Assembly (NCBI RefSeq): GCF_963576545.1
Contig: NC_083651.1
Span: forward strand, 18,103,748-18,167,747
Source of the DNA: Limanda limanda
Taxonomy: Eukaryota > Chordata > Actinopteri > Pleuronectiformes > Pleuronectidae
Direction: 5' to 3'
DNA: 64,000 nt
Of this stretch, positions 1-12,756 are shown one piece after another. The notes beneath the pieces were generated by a model. That model did not search any database. It saw nothing but the letters and a program-made list of their open reading frames with translations, and was not told where the DNA came from. The translations under genes were made by a program, and so were the position numbers. Positions within the stretch are counted from its first letter, which is position 1; each line of letters begins with the position of its first letter.

Positions 1-2922
1 GGAGACAAGGCCGGAACTGAGATCTGAGGCTGTGGCCGCGACTCCAGGGACCGGCACACTTCACTCCGTGATTCTGTGGTAATATATGGTTCTCAGTCAT
101 CCCAGCAGGACGTGCCCCACCTCTGCAGCATCACAGCCGGCCCTGCTCCCCATGCACAGCAGTTTATAGTCATTGGTGTCGGAGAATAAGAGGTCAGTGA
201 GTCAGGGAGAGAGGCCTCAGATGCTCATGTAAGCTGACTACACATTCCAGTCGGTATCAGAGGAATGCTGAGCTCAGAGAGGAGCCCCACTCCGCCTGTG
301 CACTTGCTGTTCAACATACACGCTGAAATGTGGGTGCTGTGGTCTGTAGAGGGTTTTTAAAGCTGGGTTAGCAGCTCTGTGAGGACGTCAGGAGATACCT
401 TGAGCTAAACGCTAACATCTACATCCTACATGCTCTCAATGACAATGCTAAAATGCTGATGCAGGATTACCACGGTCACCGCCTTAGTTTAGAATGTTAG
501 CATGCTAAAATGAGCCAATTGGCACTAGCAATGTAATACAGAGGATAATCATGAGAATGCCAGTTGAAGAAAAAAATGAGAATGAGTAAATTAGAATGAA
601 ATAAAATGAATTGTGACCAGGAGGATTAGAGTTTGGCAGCACAACACATTGGAATCATTCCAATGAATCGGGTGCTTGGGAAGGAGACTTCCTCCTGGAG
701 CCTCGACACTAGTGGTGATGGTGATGAGGAAAAAGAGCAGGTAGTTGGGATGTCTTATAAAGGCCTCTAATTGGACAGGATTTAAGTGTCCATTGAGATG
801 GTGAAGGGCAGAGGAGGGTCACTAATTAATCACGGTACCGACAGCTGAATGACAGGAGGGAGGGAGCACATTTTAAACTCTGGCAGATCACAGGTGATTG
901 GCTCAAGGCGAGCCTGTCAGGTTGTAATTCAATGAAAAGAAAGAATGATCCTGTGGAGCGTAAAGAAGGCAGAATCTGTGCATGTGACTTTGGAGAGATG
1001 TAAAGTATCGTCATCCAATTCATCTTTGTTATCTTAAATCTTTGTGCAGGCCATACTACAAATAAGAGCTTGGTATTGGAGGTGTGAGTTCCCACATAAA
1101 CCGGAAAACACAACTTCTAAGGCATTTTTCATAGCTTTGTCCACAGCTCTTGAGATCAAACGCTGAAAACTCGGACAGTATTTCTAAACATTGAATTTGT
1201 GTTCATAGAAACACATTTTCCTCATAAATACGTGAACGCCCTCAACTGCAGAGAGTTGTTGGATGTTGGAGCATGATGTTGTAATATGGGTGGAGAGCCT
1301 GTGGTGCAGACATGGACACTGACTGGCCTGGATTTGTTAGATTGTGATTGTTTGCACAGAGGGCGGTCGCATCGGGTCCCAGAGTGAACAAGAGTTTGGG
1401 CTCCAAGTACCATTTGATGTCAAGTTTTTGTAGCCTCCTTTTAAATTCCTACCCTGGAAATTATGTGCACGAGGAATAACAAGCTTTTTCTTGGTTTGGG
1501 CTTTTGACTAACACAAAAGAGAAAGAAAAAAAAGTGCAAGGTCTCCCTCTCTCTCTCTTGGTCTCACTCTCTGTCTCCCTCTCTCGCTCGCTCTCATTCT
1601 TTTTTCTCTCAAACTTGGAAGCTGTTGAGCTTCTGAAAAGGGCGGCGACTTCCTTTTGGATAAACATGTCATTAATCTGACAGAACACATTCTTTCCCAT
1701 CGCAAGATAACCGAGGGGGAAATGTCCGGTGTTGTAACAAGTTCAGCCTGCACGCTTTAAATGCCCCCCCCATCAGTGCAGAACAATCTCCCTCACTCAA
1801 CCACCAAACTTAGACTCAACAACCCGCACTCATCTTTTATGCTGCATATTTTTTTTAAATGAATTTCTACCTATTGTTGTCATTTGTTTGATCGAAATGC
1901 ACACAATTTAATCTCATATTCTGGACATGTGATCCTACAACTTGTTTAGTGCGTTTAAATTGCTGGGAATTGCAGATCTATCCAAATAAGTTCCTTAGAG
2001 TTATAAACTCCAGCTTCCCTTTGTGATGTACTGATTGTTAAGCCTTGTGTCTCTACACTTTGCAGACATGATGGGATATTTTCCAAACCTATAGTTTTTG
2101 GTATCTTACAGGTCTTGCATAAGGAAAATCCCCTGGTGCAGACATGATGTGTTCACATTTCCCGTTTTTCTCAATGTCTCCAGGAAGTGCAGTGTAAAAA
2201 AAACCCATCACTATTAAGCATCCTGGACAAAAAATTATGACTGAATAGAAAGAAAATGAAAACACCACTGCAGTAAGCAGCTGATTACATTACATCATGC
2301 TGTAGCTGGAGGGAGAAATAGAGGCTGTAGTCTGGCGATACAGTCATTGGGGAAAAGGGCTGATTTAAAAGTTGATTATCACATAGGAAACATAGAACAG
2401 CCCAAGGCCCAACGGACCCTTAGGAAAAAACACATATAAATTCACTAGATCCAGATTTTTATCTGAGTCTGCAACAAATTGCAGTCCCCTAAACATGTCT
2501 CTTTTTTTTATTAAGATCCATGAATTATTCTCTGAGATATCAAGTCAAATGTTTAAAAGTGGTAACAAATACAGTGAAAAAAAAAGCATTACTGGAACCG
2601 CCCCCTGATCCAGATCTGCAGCAAAAGGTATTGAGTTCTTTGGTGGGTCATGCTCCGCCCCTCCACAAAATTTCATGGAAATGGGTTGAGTAGATTTCTG
2701 TGTTAGCCTATAAAAAAAACAAAACAATAGCAAACGATAAGCTAATGTTCTGTGCGAAGGTACTATTCAAATATTGTTTATACCTTCTGTAATTTATACA
2801 TAATGTGATTTTTATACAGCTCATTTTATACGTATATCTGCAGTTGACATGTTTATACTCACCTTGTCCCGACCTAAGGTTCACTGCTGATTTTTATTGT
2901 TCGTTGCTTGCTCTTCTTTCAG
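1..2922 (+). other. Intronic sequence upstream of the first visible slc12a8 exon
   Basis: No coding exon is recognised here. The first visible slc12a8 exon (2923) begins with the last two bases of a split codon, so at least one coding exon lies further 5'. I looked for the family segment that precedes it (a Leu-rich transmembrane helix) and did not see it, so this stretch is most likely intron. It holds a CT-rich tract near 1540-1610 and a dispersed repeat at 2395-2740. The short reading frames on the minus strand have no family resemblance. Confidence 0.6.
2395..2740 (+). repeat. Fish dispersed repeat, copy 1 (intronic)
   Basis: The core has wording shared with three other places in this window: 'gatccagatctgca', then 'ccaaaattt/catggaaat', then a tail rich in 'aaacaaac'. 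Related copies lie at 4470-4670 (same strand), 42520-42700 (opposite strand) and 48235-48640 (interrupted). I recognise it as a high-copy teleost interspersed repeat but cannot assign the class (SINE-like or LINE 3' end). Boundaries are approximate. Confidence 0.5.
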
Positions 2923-5900
2923 AGCATGGTTTCATTGGTTATTCACCTGAGCTGCTCAGCAGCAACACAAAGCCTGATTACACTCCTGGAGAAAACTTCT
3001 TCACAGTGTTTGGGGTCTTCTTCCCTGCTGCTACAGGTGATTAGACCCCACCCTCGCCTTTAATAGTTAGAAAACATGTGCTGTTAACTCTCCCATTCTT
3101 TCAGCTATATGGAATATTAAAAGATCCTTTTGTATTGTAAAGTATGTTGTGTACATTTCTGTGGTTTTCCTTAACCCATGTGTGTGTGTGTGTATGTGTG
3201 TGCGTAGGGGTAATGGCAGGCTTCAACATGAGCTCAGACCTTCAGCGGCCAGAACACAACATCCCTGTGGGAACGCTGGCAGCTCTCTTCACCTCGTATG
3301 ACAACAGCCCAAACACACTCCCAAACAAACGTATACAACACAGCGATATTGTAAAAAGACGAAAACACCCCAGTGAAATAGTACACAATGAATTATATAA
3401 GACTACAGTGAAGGTGCACAGACTGACCAAGGTACCGTGAATGTAGTTACACGAATTCTAGAAAACCACCAGAAAACTGATTATTTCATAGAGTTCTTTT
3501 ACTTCACTGTATGGATGGAATGATCCTTCTTAAATTTTGTGTTATCTTATAACAAGGACGGCCTTTTCTATTTCCACCAGAGAGAATAAACATCCCACAT
3601 TCCCAGCATGACTCTATCTGTCACTTTTAGAGCTCTGATGACACAATTTTTCCTATTAATAGTGAGAAAGGAGCCGTTGTTAATAGTTCTGCGTGGTGTA
3701 CTGTTGGTGACCCGCAGGTGGTTCCTGTATCTGGTCTTTGCCTTCCTCCTGGGGGCCATCTGCACCAGAGAAGCTCTGCGCTATGACTTCTTGATCGCAG
3801 AAAAGGTAAACTCCTCTCTTTGTTTCCATCCTGCCCTGTGAGAGAGGCCCTCTGGCAGCAGGGTTGAAAGACTGTATATATTTTCCTAAAATGGTTGAGA
3901 TGTAAGAACCTTTGACCCTATTTTTTCCCTCAAGTGGACATTTTCATGTTCAAGCTAGGCAGATGTTTCGTCTGCTCATCATGAAACATTTTTCTGCTGC
4001 ATTGTTTTTGTAAGTATTCAACAGAATTTGTGTAATTTCTTATTACCCTGGACCGATTACCATGACCACAGTTCCCAGACCTTTTCCCACACATGCCAAT
4101 AGTGCCAGAGGGCGACCTACAGCCATGCAGCAGACATCACTTTGAATTTACATAAGTTACTTGGATATGCTAAGAGAACAGGAAGCATCACGTACAGTTT
4201 TAATGCAGTGCAAACATCATCACATGATTCAACCCACTCATTTGTGACTTTGAAATGTCATGATCATGCAACTTTTTTGAATCACATTTACTCGAACATT
4301 TAAAGAGCATATCAGCCCGATCTGTCACTTTTGGATTGGGTTACATTCACTTACATTTATTGTGTCTATTTCACTGATCACTCATTGGCTGTTTTCTTGC
4401 AATTATTATTTATTATGGAGTGGTTTCAGAAATTCTAAAAATGTTTACAAGCACACAATCACAAAGTGAAAAGAAAAAACATCTGGATTCGCCTCCTGAT
4501 CCGGATCTGTACCAAAATGTCAGTGGTCCTTCCCTGAGCAATTCTGCATCATTTCACCAGGTCTTGCTGTAATTGGTCTTGTAGTTTTTTGTGTGACCCA
4601 GCTAAATAACAGACAAATAAACAAACGCAGATGAAAACATAAGCCCCTTTGCTGGAGGTAATAACTGACTGGAAGATACAGCTCATGTAACATAAAGACG
4701 TAAAATAGCATTTACACAGGTTTAACGTGGGTTCTATGAATTTCAGCAACAATGGAGCATGTGTCAGGCTCCATATGGACAACTGATGTGAGGAGGGCAG
4801 GGTAGATTTACATAGAGCAGAGCTGAGTTCATAGGGACAAACACAGGAAGTCTTTATTAAAGTGGGAGGGGGTGATTGAGCTGTGATTCTGATGACGAAT
4901 CAATGATGTTTCGGATGCTGCTGAGTCATCTGACAGTTTGTGGCAGAAATTGTTTTAGTATGAGCTCAGCTGGTGGCGGACTACTTCTCACCATATAACA
5001 GTTTCAAACAGCAAGACTGTGATCAATATATTATCAAAACTCACCCATTACACTCGCTCTATAATGAAAACATAATATTTGGCTCAAACCCTCAGTGTTC
5101 GGCTCTCATTGTTTTCGTAAGGAGCTGGCTGCAGCGGAACTGAACTGGGTGTAGCTGTTGTGCGCTCTCGACCCCACCCCATCCTCTTCCACCCCTCTGT
5201 TTGTTTTCCTTCTTCCTCCAGGTCTCCTTGGTGGGTTTCCTCTTTCTGCTGGGCCTCTACGTCTCCTCACTGGCTTCCTGCATGGGCGGCCTGTACGGTG
5301 CACCCAGGATCCTGCAGTGCATCGCCCAGGAGAGGGTGATCCCGGCTCTGGCCTGTCTGGGAAAAGGGGTGGGTGGATGGATGAATGGATGGATGGAGCC
5401 ACGAGGGGAGTGATGACTGGATTCACATTGACAGCTTGCTGAAAAATATTGGCTTAAGACTCCAGTCTAGATTGTTCAGTGAGTGAATGTGTCTAAGAGT
5501 GAGTGCACAGTAGTTACCTGCTGTTAACCAAGTTTAAACTTTCACACTTACACTTTTTTATCCGATGACCTGGTTTGGATTGAGTTGATGATCACAGTCA
5601 GTAGAACCTGATGAAATTCTGCTAAATTCATCATTTTGGCATTTTACAGCCTCAGACACAAATCCCATCAGAGCTTGTAACCTGGAGTGAATTAGAGAAG
5701 GATCATTTCATTTAGTTTGGAAATAATGTTTTTCCTTAACCTTAGTGTCAGATAAACATGCTGATGTCTTTTTAATGCCTCTGTGTGCAGTAATCTGAGT
5801 GAGATTACTCAGCTTTTTCCCAATTTATTCAGTTTCCACAGTTTTAGACTTTATTGCCGTTTGCAAAAACATGAGGACCATGGAAGTTTTGTGCAGTTCT

Positions 5901-8900
5901 CCAGTTTGGTTTTAAAAGAAATGTAACCATTTAAAAATAGTAAGAAAAGCTTGTACACTTTTTAAAGTATATATATCAAGTTAATTTATCCACCTTTGAA
6001 GTAGTTTGACAAAATAATTCCAAATAAAATTCCGCTTTTTTATGTCTCCAAGCCAGCGACAGCTCTCAGGTCGACTGTCCCGTTCTTATGAACACGATAT
6101 CTTAAGAAAACCTTGAAGGTACTGTTCAAATTAGTTTTTGTACAAATGTTCATTTGGACTCAAGTATGACCTGAGTATAATTTGGTGGTGAAAGGTCATA
6201 GTCACCTAACAAAGCACGTTTATGGTCTTGTGAACGCAACATCTCAGGAGCACCTTGAGGGACATTCTTCCAACTTGGAACAGACATTCACTTTAACTCA
6301 AAGATGAACTGATTACATTGTGAGTGGTAAAAGGTCAAAGGTCACTGTGGCCTCACAAAACATGTTTTTGGCCTCTTGAACATGATGTCTCAAGTCAGCC
6401 CTTAGGAATTTCTTTTCATTTTAACCAGTTGTCACTTTGACTCAAATATGCACTGATTAGACTTCAGTGGTCAAAGGTCACAATGACCTGGAAAAAATGG
6501 ATGTGGACTAAAACTGCATTGGTTTGCAGAGGCATACAACCACAGGTCAGTATTTTTGGTTGGACCTTTTTTTTTTAACTGTATTGTATTATTCCGGCAC
6601 TATACTGATCACAGACATTCATAGATTGAACAGAAATACAATGATCTCAGTATTCACTGTACCTTCAAACTACAATCTCATAAAAAGGGAATGTGTGTTT
6701 TTTTTCTAGCTCAGACAAACAATCCCCAGGAACTGAACAACACCTTTAAATGTTTTTTCATTACCTGAATCCTTATTATTATTATATTTTCAGTAATGTT
6801 GTCCCAGATTAAGAGTAACTGACATTTTGTATGTAAAAAGTTTACTAAAGATGAATGTACAGGGCGTTGTGATGGCTGGACTCAAAAGGAAGCAGTGACA
6901 CGACTACCTAATTATTATGTGCGGGCTGTTCTGTAGAAGTGCGTTCAGTGGGCTGACTGCATCACAGCCAAGACTTAAGACTCTCTCCTGCTACACACAC
7001 ATTGTCACGTTGCCGCTCTGACCTCGTCCACCCCAGCTTTCCTCAGACTACCCTGGGACAGCAGCAGCGCCTGACCTCTCTCAGCGGGCTGGAATGAGGC
7101 TCTAGACATCTTGGGCCAAATCAAAGCATCAGAACAAACGCAGGAAGGGCGACGGGCAGGGCTGCGCTCCGCTGTGTGCTCTGGAGGGCTGCCAGGCACA
7201 CTGCAGGGCTCCTTAAACTCTACGACAGGACCTGGGAAGTGAAAGCAAAATGCTTATCAAACCACATGCACTGCAGAAAGGACAGAAAGAAAGCACTTGG
7301 TTTTAGAATTTTGAGGCCAACTCAAACTCGAGAAAAGATTTGAAGAAAATTGCCTGCAGTTCTGCCAACCATCTTTGGGGTTTTCTTTTTAGATAAAATA
7401 TAACAATCAAATAGTAACTATTCTTGTGTTGCTGCTCAACATGGTCTGGTATAAACCAATTTACCCTTTAACCAGTGTATACCAAATACAAATGTATTTT
7501 TTATTTTATTTAGTGAAATTAATATATATAAATATACATAAACAAATTATCTTCTGGACACTCAGTAGTCACTTGGTAGACCTGCACAGTCTTGGTGAAA
7601 AGCCAGAGAATTCCTCTGTAGACCCCGTTGCATGACCTCCACTCTAAACAACACTTTTGTTATTTTGTGTCTTGCCATCATGCATTAACTACTATGGGTA
7701 ACTTCACAAATGAAACTAAAGAATGTTAGCGGAAGCAAATTATTTCTAAGTTAAAAAGCTAACAAAGCCATTAAATATGTTTTGGTGACTTTAATAAATC
7801 CTAGTAACCCAAACAATCTCAAGTTTAAGTTTTACAGTGTAAAACAAGGTCTGACTTTTGACAAAGGAATTTTAGTCGAATTGTTTTTGTTCTCTTGCTT
7901 GAACCCATGTTTCACAAATGATATAAGATTTTTAGACCATCAGATTCAGTTAATTCAATTGTTTTTTCTCCTTGGACATTAAACCCTCCTGAAGTCAAAC
8001 TCAAAACAACTTTTTATTGTGGAGAATTCTCTAATAGAAAGATAAGCATCATTTCTGAAGTGGGACTGACTTTCTCATGGGCCTTGCAGATGTCCAGGGT
8101 CAGGTTAGCCTGTGAGTAATGACTGAACGTGGCTCCTGACCAACCACAGGCCACATGAAGTCATGAGAAGATTTTGTGGAATGGTTTATTTAGTTGTAAC
8201 AGAAACATGAACTTGTATTTTGATAGTTGTTTACCAAGATCTTAGTCTTACTGAAAGTATATAAAATGCACTATATTTACAGTATATACAGTATGTATGT
8301 ATAAGACATGGTATAGTCATAAGTAAACATTCCAGTGCTAATTTCTAATAAATCCAAATATCATTGAGAGGAAGTAAATGATCTCTAAATAAAAATAATA
8401 TCTTTCTGCTGGTTTGGTTTTATTTAATTCAATTGGTCAAAGGTCACAGTGACCTCAAACATAAGACTGGCATAAAACCACCATAATTGTTTTGTGTGGT
8501 GCGGCTGTCACTAACCTCACTGTGTGGATCTCTCGCAGAAAGGCCCAAACAAGACCCCGGTGGCTGCCATCTGTCTGACCAGCCTGCTCACCATGGCCTT
8601 CATTTTCATCGGCCAGGTCAACGTGCTCGCTCCCATCGTCACCATCAACTTCATGCTCACCTACAGCTTCATCGACTACTCTTACTTCAGCGTGGTCATG
8701 ACCTTCCGGCTGCAGAGCAAAGAGAAAAGGGACGCCCTCACCCTGGCCCGGAGAAACCAGCGCAGGTCTGTCACACAGAGCTCCAGGCCGCTTCTTGAAG
8801 ATTCTCTCCCCAACTATGGGAGCGGAGGCAAGAGTCCGCAGAGCAAAGGCACTTTATCGGAGTTCACCAAGGACATGGATCAGATGTTTCCCCCTGTCTC

Positions 8901-11336
8901 AAATGTTGACGCAGGGGCTGAGAACTCCTTTTCTTTGCAAGAGTTGAGCAGCCGGGGAAAGGGCAGAAAGGCTACTGCTAAACAGACACTGATGGACAGC
9001 TTTGGTTTGGACCTGAACAGAAACATGTTCTCAGAAGAAGAGAAAGGAGAGGAAACTGGTTCATACGAGGAAGTTGAGGTGCAGCCTGGAAGCGGTGAGC
9101 CCAGAACTGGAGAAGAAGAGTCGCAGGTCAAAAATTGTACAAAACCGGATTTAGGTGCCGACCATCACAACACAGGTGATTGGCTAATCCACTGAAACAT
9201 TAGACAACTATTTGTACCTGCTTTTTATGACCCCCCCCTCATGTTATTTAACATGTCCAGGTGCTGAAGCTAAAGCAGAACAACAGAGCTTCGAAATCAA
9301 GGCCTTGCAGGATTCAGTCTACACAAAGTTCAGCAACCACTGGGTCGCTCTCATCGGGGTTCGTTGAATATTTCTTTTTGTCCTCATGGAATTATTACTG
9401 ATAGTTGCAGAACTCAGTGATTTAGCTTAATTTGTTTTCCTTTCAGGCTTTGACCTCTTTAGTGATCATGTTTGTTATCCAGTGGGTTTATGCCTTGGCA
9501 AACATAGTCGTGGCCTTGCTGCTCTACTTCTACATCGGGAAAACAAGCCCCGGACTTCCCATAGGTGATTGTTTCACTTCATTTTCAGTCATCACTTAAC
9601 CCAATAATTTGTTTTGATGCTGGTAAAAACAAATTGCTGTTTTTGTTGCATCGGCGAGTATATTAAGAAAACATAACTTCCTTGACTTAGGTAAAAATCC
9701 ATGACAATAACTGATATGTGCTGCGTTATAGTGTTTCTTGCTTTGATTTTCGTAGAGGAAATAATGCGATTGGTACTTAGATCTGATTATCTTCTCAGTT
9801 GTTACCAACTACACTTCATTCACATTGCATTTTATGAATTATCTGTCTATTTATCTATCAATCTTTCTATCTCTCTATTCAGCTCTATATCTCTCTATCT
9901 ATTCAGCTCTCTATATATCTAGATTATACATAATCAAATCCTATTTTATGAACATGTATTGTTTTCCATATTTACTTTAAATAGTCGTCTGCTGCTTTTT
10001 ACCTGGTGTGTAATTTTTAACTTAACTTGAGGCTTTATAATTGTAAGTGTAGCCTAAAAGTAATGTCTTACATAACCTTGAGCAAGATTCCTGTCTTAAT
10101 ATTGTTAGTTGAGCATATAGTTTAAATTGTCTATATGTCCAGCAAAATGAATCTACATTTTACATTTGAAGCATGTAGATTTGATGCCCGTGCTCCGTGG
10201 TTATTTGACCTGGTAACGTAATTACACACATTGCTGGGAGTTTCACTTGCGGCCTCTTTGCCTGGAAGGCTGGCAGCTGTTGTGGCTTAGAGGATTTCTG
10301 GGATAGCTGGATGGGACACTCTGCATCTGACTCACCACAGTACAGTGTGCCAAGAGCCGTGAGTGTCAAACACTTGTTGCACAGGTGGTCGATGAGATTG
10401 TGTGTGTGTGTGTGTCACTCTCTGTTACTGTTACTCTTGCTATGTTACAGCTTCAGAGATTTACACACCAAGCAAGGTCTCCAATGTAAATTCAATCTTA
10501 ATAAAGTATTATTTCTATTCTTATTAGCTCTGTCATTGCTGCTTGTAAGGGTTGGCTACAGGCCAAGGAAGAACCCATTCACTTTTGGTGTGAGATGTGA
10601 CCAAAGGGGCAGATCTAGGATTAAGGATTACAAGGGAATTTCTCGACATCTTTGTGAATTGCTCAAGAAATAATGCAAAATACTTTGAACATTTGTAAAT
10701 AGCAGATTGCAGATATTGCTGTGTATGTGGTATTTGTATATAATCTCAATCCATATGGTGATAAAGTGGTCTGTCAGCCTTGGAAGACGTATGAACTCTC
10801 TGACTAACCTTCTAGTTATACAGTTGTCTTCTGCAGATACAATTTGAATTAACTTGTTGAGCTCATGTGGAAAAAAACTAATAAATCTTATGTATTTGCA
10901 GGTATTGCAGCTCGATTCAGCTTTTTCACGTGGCTCAGATCAACACTGAGTAGCATTTGCAGGTATTGTGTGCTCGTATTTATCTGTTCAGATCATTGAT
11001 AAAAACAGGCGGAATCTTGAGTGATTTTTCATCTTTTTTATTGGCTCTAATACAAGGTCATAAAACATTTCATGAGGAATTCTGCTTGTAATATTTTTTC
11101 AGTAATATGCTATTTTCCATCCCAACCTTACCGTTTTTCTCTGCACTGGTTCCCTCTCCTCCAGGGGCAAAGGATCTCCCCGGGATGAGGTCATAGTGAC
11201 GCCCTCTCTGTCCGGGGTCGGGCTGAAAACCAGGCAGCTGACGGAGGAGAACGCTGACTTTGCCTCTCGCCACCGCTACCACCAATCCTCATTCATCGTG
11301 TCGGACAAGATGGTGCAACCGCCATCACTCCGCTGA
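2923..11336 (+). CDS. slc12a8: Solute carrier family 12 member 8 (CCC9), 3' nine coding exons; 5' end outside window
   Basis: Coding exons: 2923-3036, 3208-3295, 3718-3805, 5222-5368, 8539-9175, 9261-9358, 9447-9564, 10902-10962, 11165-11336 (TGA at 11334). All junctions are AG/GT and keep phase, giving 506 residues, which matches the portion of human SLC12A8 starting at its [11 protein letters not shown] segment. Seen in order: [20 protein letters not shown] (core helix of the cation-chloride cotransporter fold), [49 protein letters not shown], then helices around [16 protein letters not shown]. The 637-base exon also encodes a long hydrophilic loop (with EFTKDMDQ and AKQTL.DSF, both kept in human). 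Two more helices ([15 protein letters not shown]) and a cytosolic tail ending near [11 protein letters not shown] follow. Family role: membrane transport in the APC/SLC12 superfamily; mammalian SLC12A8 has been linked to polyamine/amino-acid transport and, with dispute, nicotinamide mononucleotide uptake. Next to heg1, as in human. The substrate cannot be read from the sequence. Confidence 0.95.
4470..4670 (+). repeat. Fish dispersed repeat, copy 2 (intronic)
   Basis: Same family as 2395-2740. It has 'cctcctgatccggatctgta', a degenerate middle, 'acagacaaataaacaaac' and an end close to 'gctggaggtaat', which is the usual 3' end of this repeat type in fish. It lies in the slc12a8 intron 3806-5221. 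Outside the repeat, that intron shows nothing gene-like. Confidence 0.5.
6060..6500 (+). repeat. About 125-bp degenerate tandem repeat with nuclear-receptor-like motifs
   Basis: About three diverged copies of a unit run through here. Each has a block like 'gaacatgatgtctcaag', then 'actttgactcaaatatg', then 'ggtcaaaggtca' and a 'gttttTGGCCTcttgaac'-like link. A further fragment lies at 8430-8475. AGGTCA-type direct repeats with one-base spacing occur at 6332-6344 and 6468-6480, and a GGTCAnnnTGACC palindrome at 6476-6488. This is in the 3.2-kb slc12a8 intron 5369-8538; the rest of that intron is AT-rich with no recognisable exon. Confidence 0.6.
8430..8475 (+). repeat. Fragment of the 6060-6500 repeat with DR1 and ERE-like palindrome
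   Basis: Contains TGGTCAAAGGTCA (8434-8446) overlapping a perfect GGTCA-CAG-TGACC palindrome (8442-8454). It sits about 85 bases upstream of the slc12a8 exon at 8539. It is probably a repeat remnant; any receptor binding is inference. Confidence 0.5.
9565..10901 (+). other. slc12a8 intron, no gene seen
   Basis: A 1.3-kb intron between the exon encoding the last helix and the short exon at 10902. It has a TCTA-rich simple tract near 9845-9925 and a short GT tract near 10402-10415. The open frames here have no family resemblance. Confidence 0.6.
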
Positions 11337-11560
11337 CTCAATCAGACACTGCTCCGGTTGCATGTCGTACAGCTTGACAGCCCGAACCCACACTATCTGC
11401 CTCAAATTGTGTCACATTTGTTCTCACAGTGACATTTAACGGCACCACGCTGAGGAACTCTGAACTGTTTCTAGAGTTACAGTGTGTGGGTTTGTGCAAG
11501 AGAACGAGAGAGATGTCTGAAAAAGTGGACGTAGCTGGAGTTTGTCGCTTTTTTTCTTCC

Positions 11561-11737
11561 ATTAAAGAAAATAGTTTGTCTTAATATACTTTAATTTTAT
11601 CAACTTTAACTGATAAATCACAATCGGTGATTGTCAGATTATTCTATTGCTGGGCCACTTCCAGGACGTCCAGCCAGCACAGTGCTTATGAGGAAAACAT
11701 TATCCTTTGTACATACGACACATAAAGGTTTAATAAA
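11561..11737 (+). terminator. slc12a8: Candidate slc12a8 polyadenylation signals
   Basis: After the stop at 11336 there is ATTAAA at 11561-11566 and canonical AATAAA at 11732-11737. Either could end the transcript, giving a 3' UTR of about 0.25 or 0.42 kb. Which one is used cannot be decided from sequence alone. Confidence 0.5.
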
Positions 11738-11839
11738 TAGACATAAACTCAATTCTGCACGTCTCCAGTGAATAATTGTTTTGGTGAGGTTGTTATTGAG
11801 CTTTTCTTAGTAAAATTGCAGGGTTAGGGTTATGGTTAT

Positions 11840-12000
11840 ATGGTACTGAGCTCTTCAAGGTATGATGGTGCCATATTATTAAGGGCCTTGAAGGCGAGGA
11901 GGAGAATTTTAAATTGTACTCTAAGTTTAACAGGAAGCCAGTGTAGTGAGGACCAAAGGCCATTCTTAATTCTAGGAACAGCGATATTTGAAAATGACCT
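11840..12000 (+). repeat. Dispersed repeat remnant between slc12a8 and heg1
   Basis: The stretch containing 'aagggccttgaaggcgag' followed by 'aattttaaattgtactct' and 'aacaggaagccagtg' has the wording of a common fish interspersed repeat. A partly similar run ('aaaatcctaaaattattgcc', 'aacaggaagccaattc') is at 19520-19570. Boundaries are approximate and the class is not assigned. Confidence 0.45.
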
Positions 12001-12385
12001 GAACAGAAGGTCTATTTAGTGGCTGTTGTGGAACTTTTGTTCGAGAACAGCAAAAAAGAGAAATGTGTGCCAATAAACCAAGCAAAGAAGAAGATAAAAC
12101 AGTTTTCAGACCATATCCATGCCAAAGAGTGTGATTGAGATGGCGGTAATGCACCTTCACATTGGTCTCCGGCCGCCAATAAACCAAACTAAGAAGTATT
12201 TTTTACTCTCCTATCATAGTTTTTGTTTGTATAGGCTGAAATAACAACAATGAGCCACATTGAGAAAAATTGTCAAATACAAGCAATGCAGAAATACAAA
12301 ATAATAGGAAAAAAACAATAACGTTTTACCTTTTCCCTTAAATGAAGCATTGCATTTGGACTTTTTTGGGGGTAGCAATACAAGT

Positions 12386-12492
12386 GTGTGTGTGTCTCTG
12401 TGTGTGAGTGTGTCTCTGTGTGTGTATGTTTGTGTGTGTGTGTGTGTGTTTGTGTGAGTTTGAGTGTGTGAGAGAGTGTGTGTGTGTGTGTG
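12386..12492 (+). repeat. (GT)n microsatellite upstream of heg1
   Basis: Imperfect GT-rich run with TCTCTG and TTTGTG interruptions. It ends directly in a short CAG run (12493-12507) at the start of the GC-rich heg1 5' region. Confidence 0.85.
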
Positions 12493-12756
12493 CAGCAGCA
12501 GCAGCAGGAGGGGGAGGAGCCCGGGCTCCTCCGCCGTGATAACACGCTGCCTCCTCGGCTCTTATCTCCCGCTCCCCGCGCTGTGCGCCTCCGAGCACCA
12601 GCTCCTCTCCTCCGGACTCCGCCAGGATTTATCCTCATTCTCAGAGAACTTCGCCACCAGCCGACCCGCTCCTCTCATGCTGTCCCCGGGAGACCACCCC
12701 GGCATTCACTCGACTTCCCGGATACTATCGGCGACTGTGTTGCGGTCTTGAGGATC
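12493..12756 (+). promoter_or_regulatory. heg1: GC-rich heg1 promoter-proximal region / 5' UTR
   Basis: Base composition changes sharply from GT repeat and AT-rich DNA to GC-rich DNA with many CpGs, continuing into the first coding exon. An upstream in-frame reading frame is open from 12478 to the chosen ATG at 12757, but its Gly/Pro/Arg-rich translation does not resemble HEG1. The ATG at 12757 is followed at once by a classic signal peptide, so I take this block as 5' UTR and promoter. No clear TATA box is seen. Confidence 0.6.

Noticed and set aside
12478..12756. Upstream in-frame extension of heg1 exon 1
   Set aside because: Frame is open, but the translation is low-complexity and would place the signal peptide internally; the ATG at 12757 gives a proper signal peptide.
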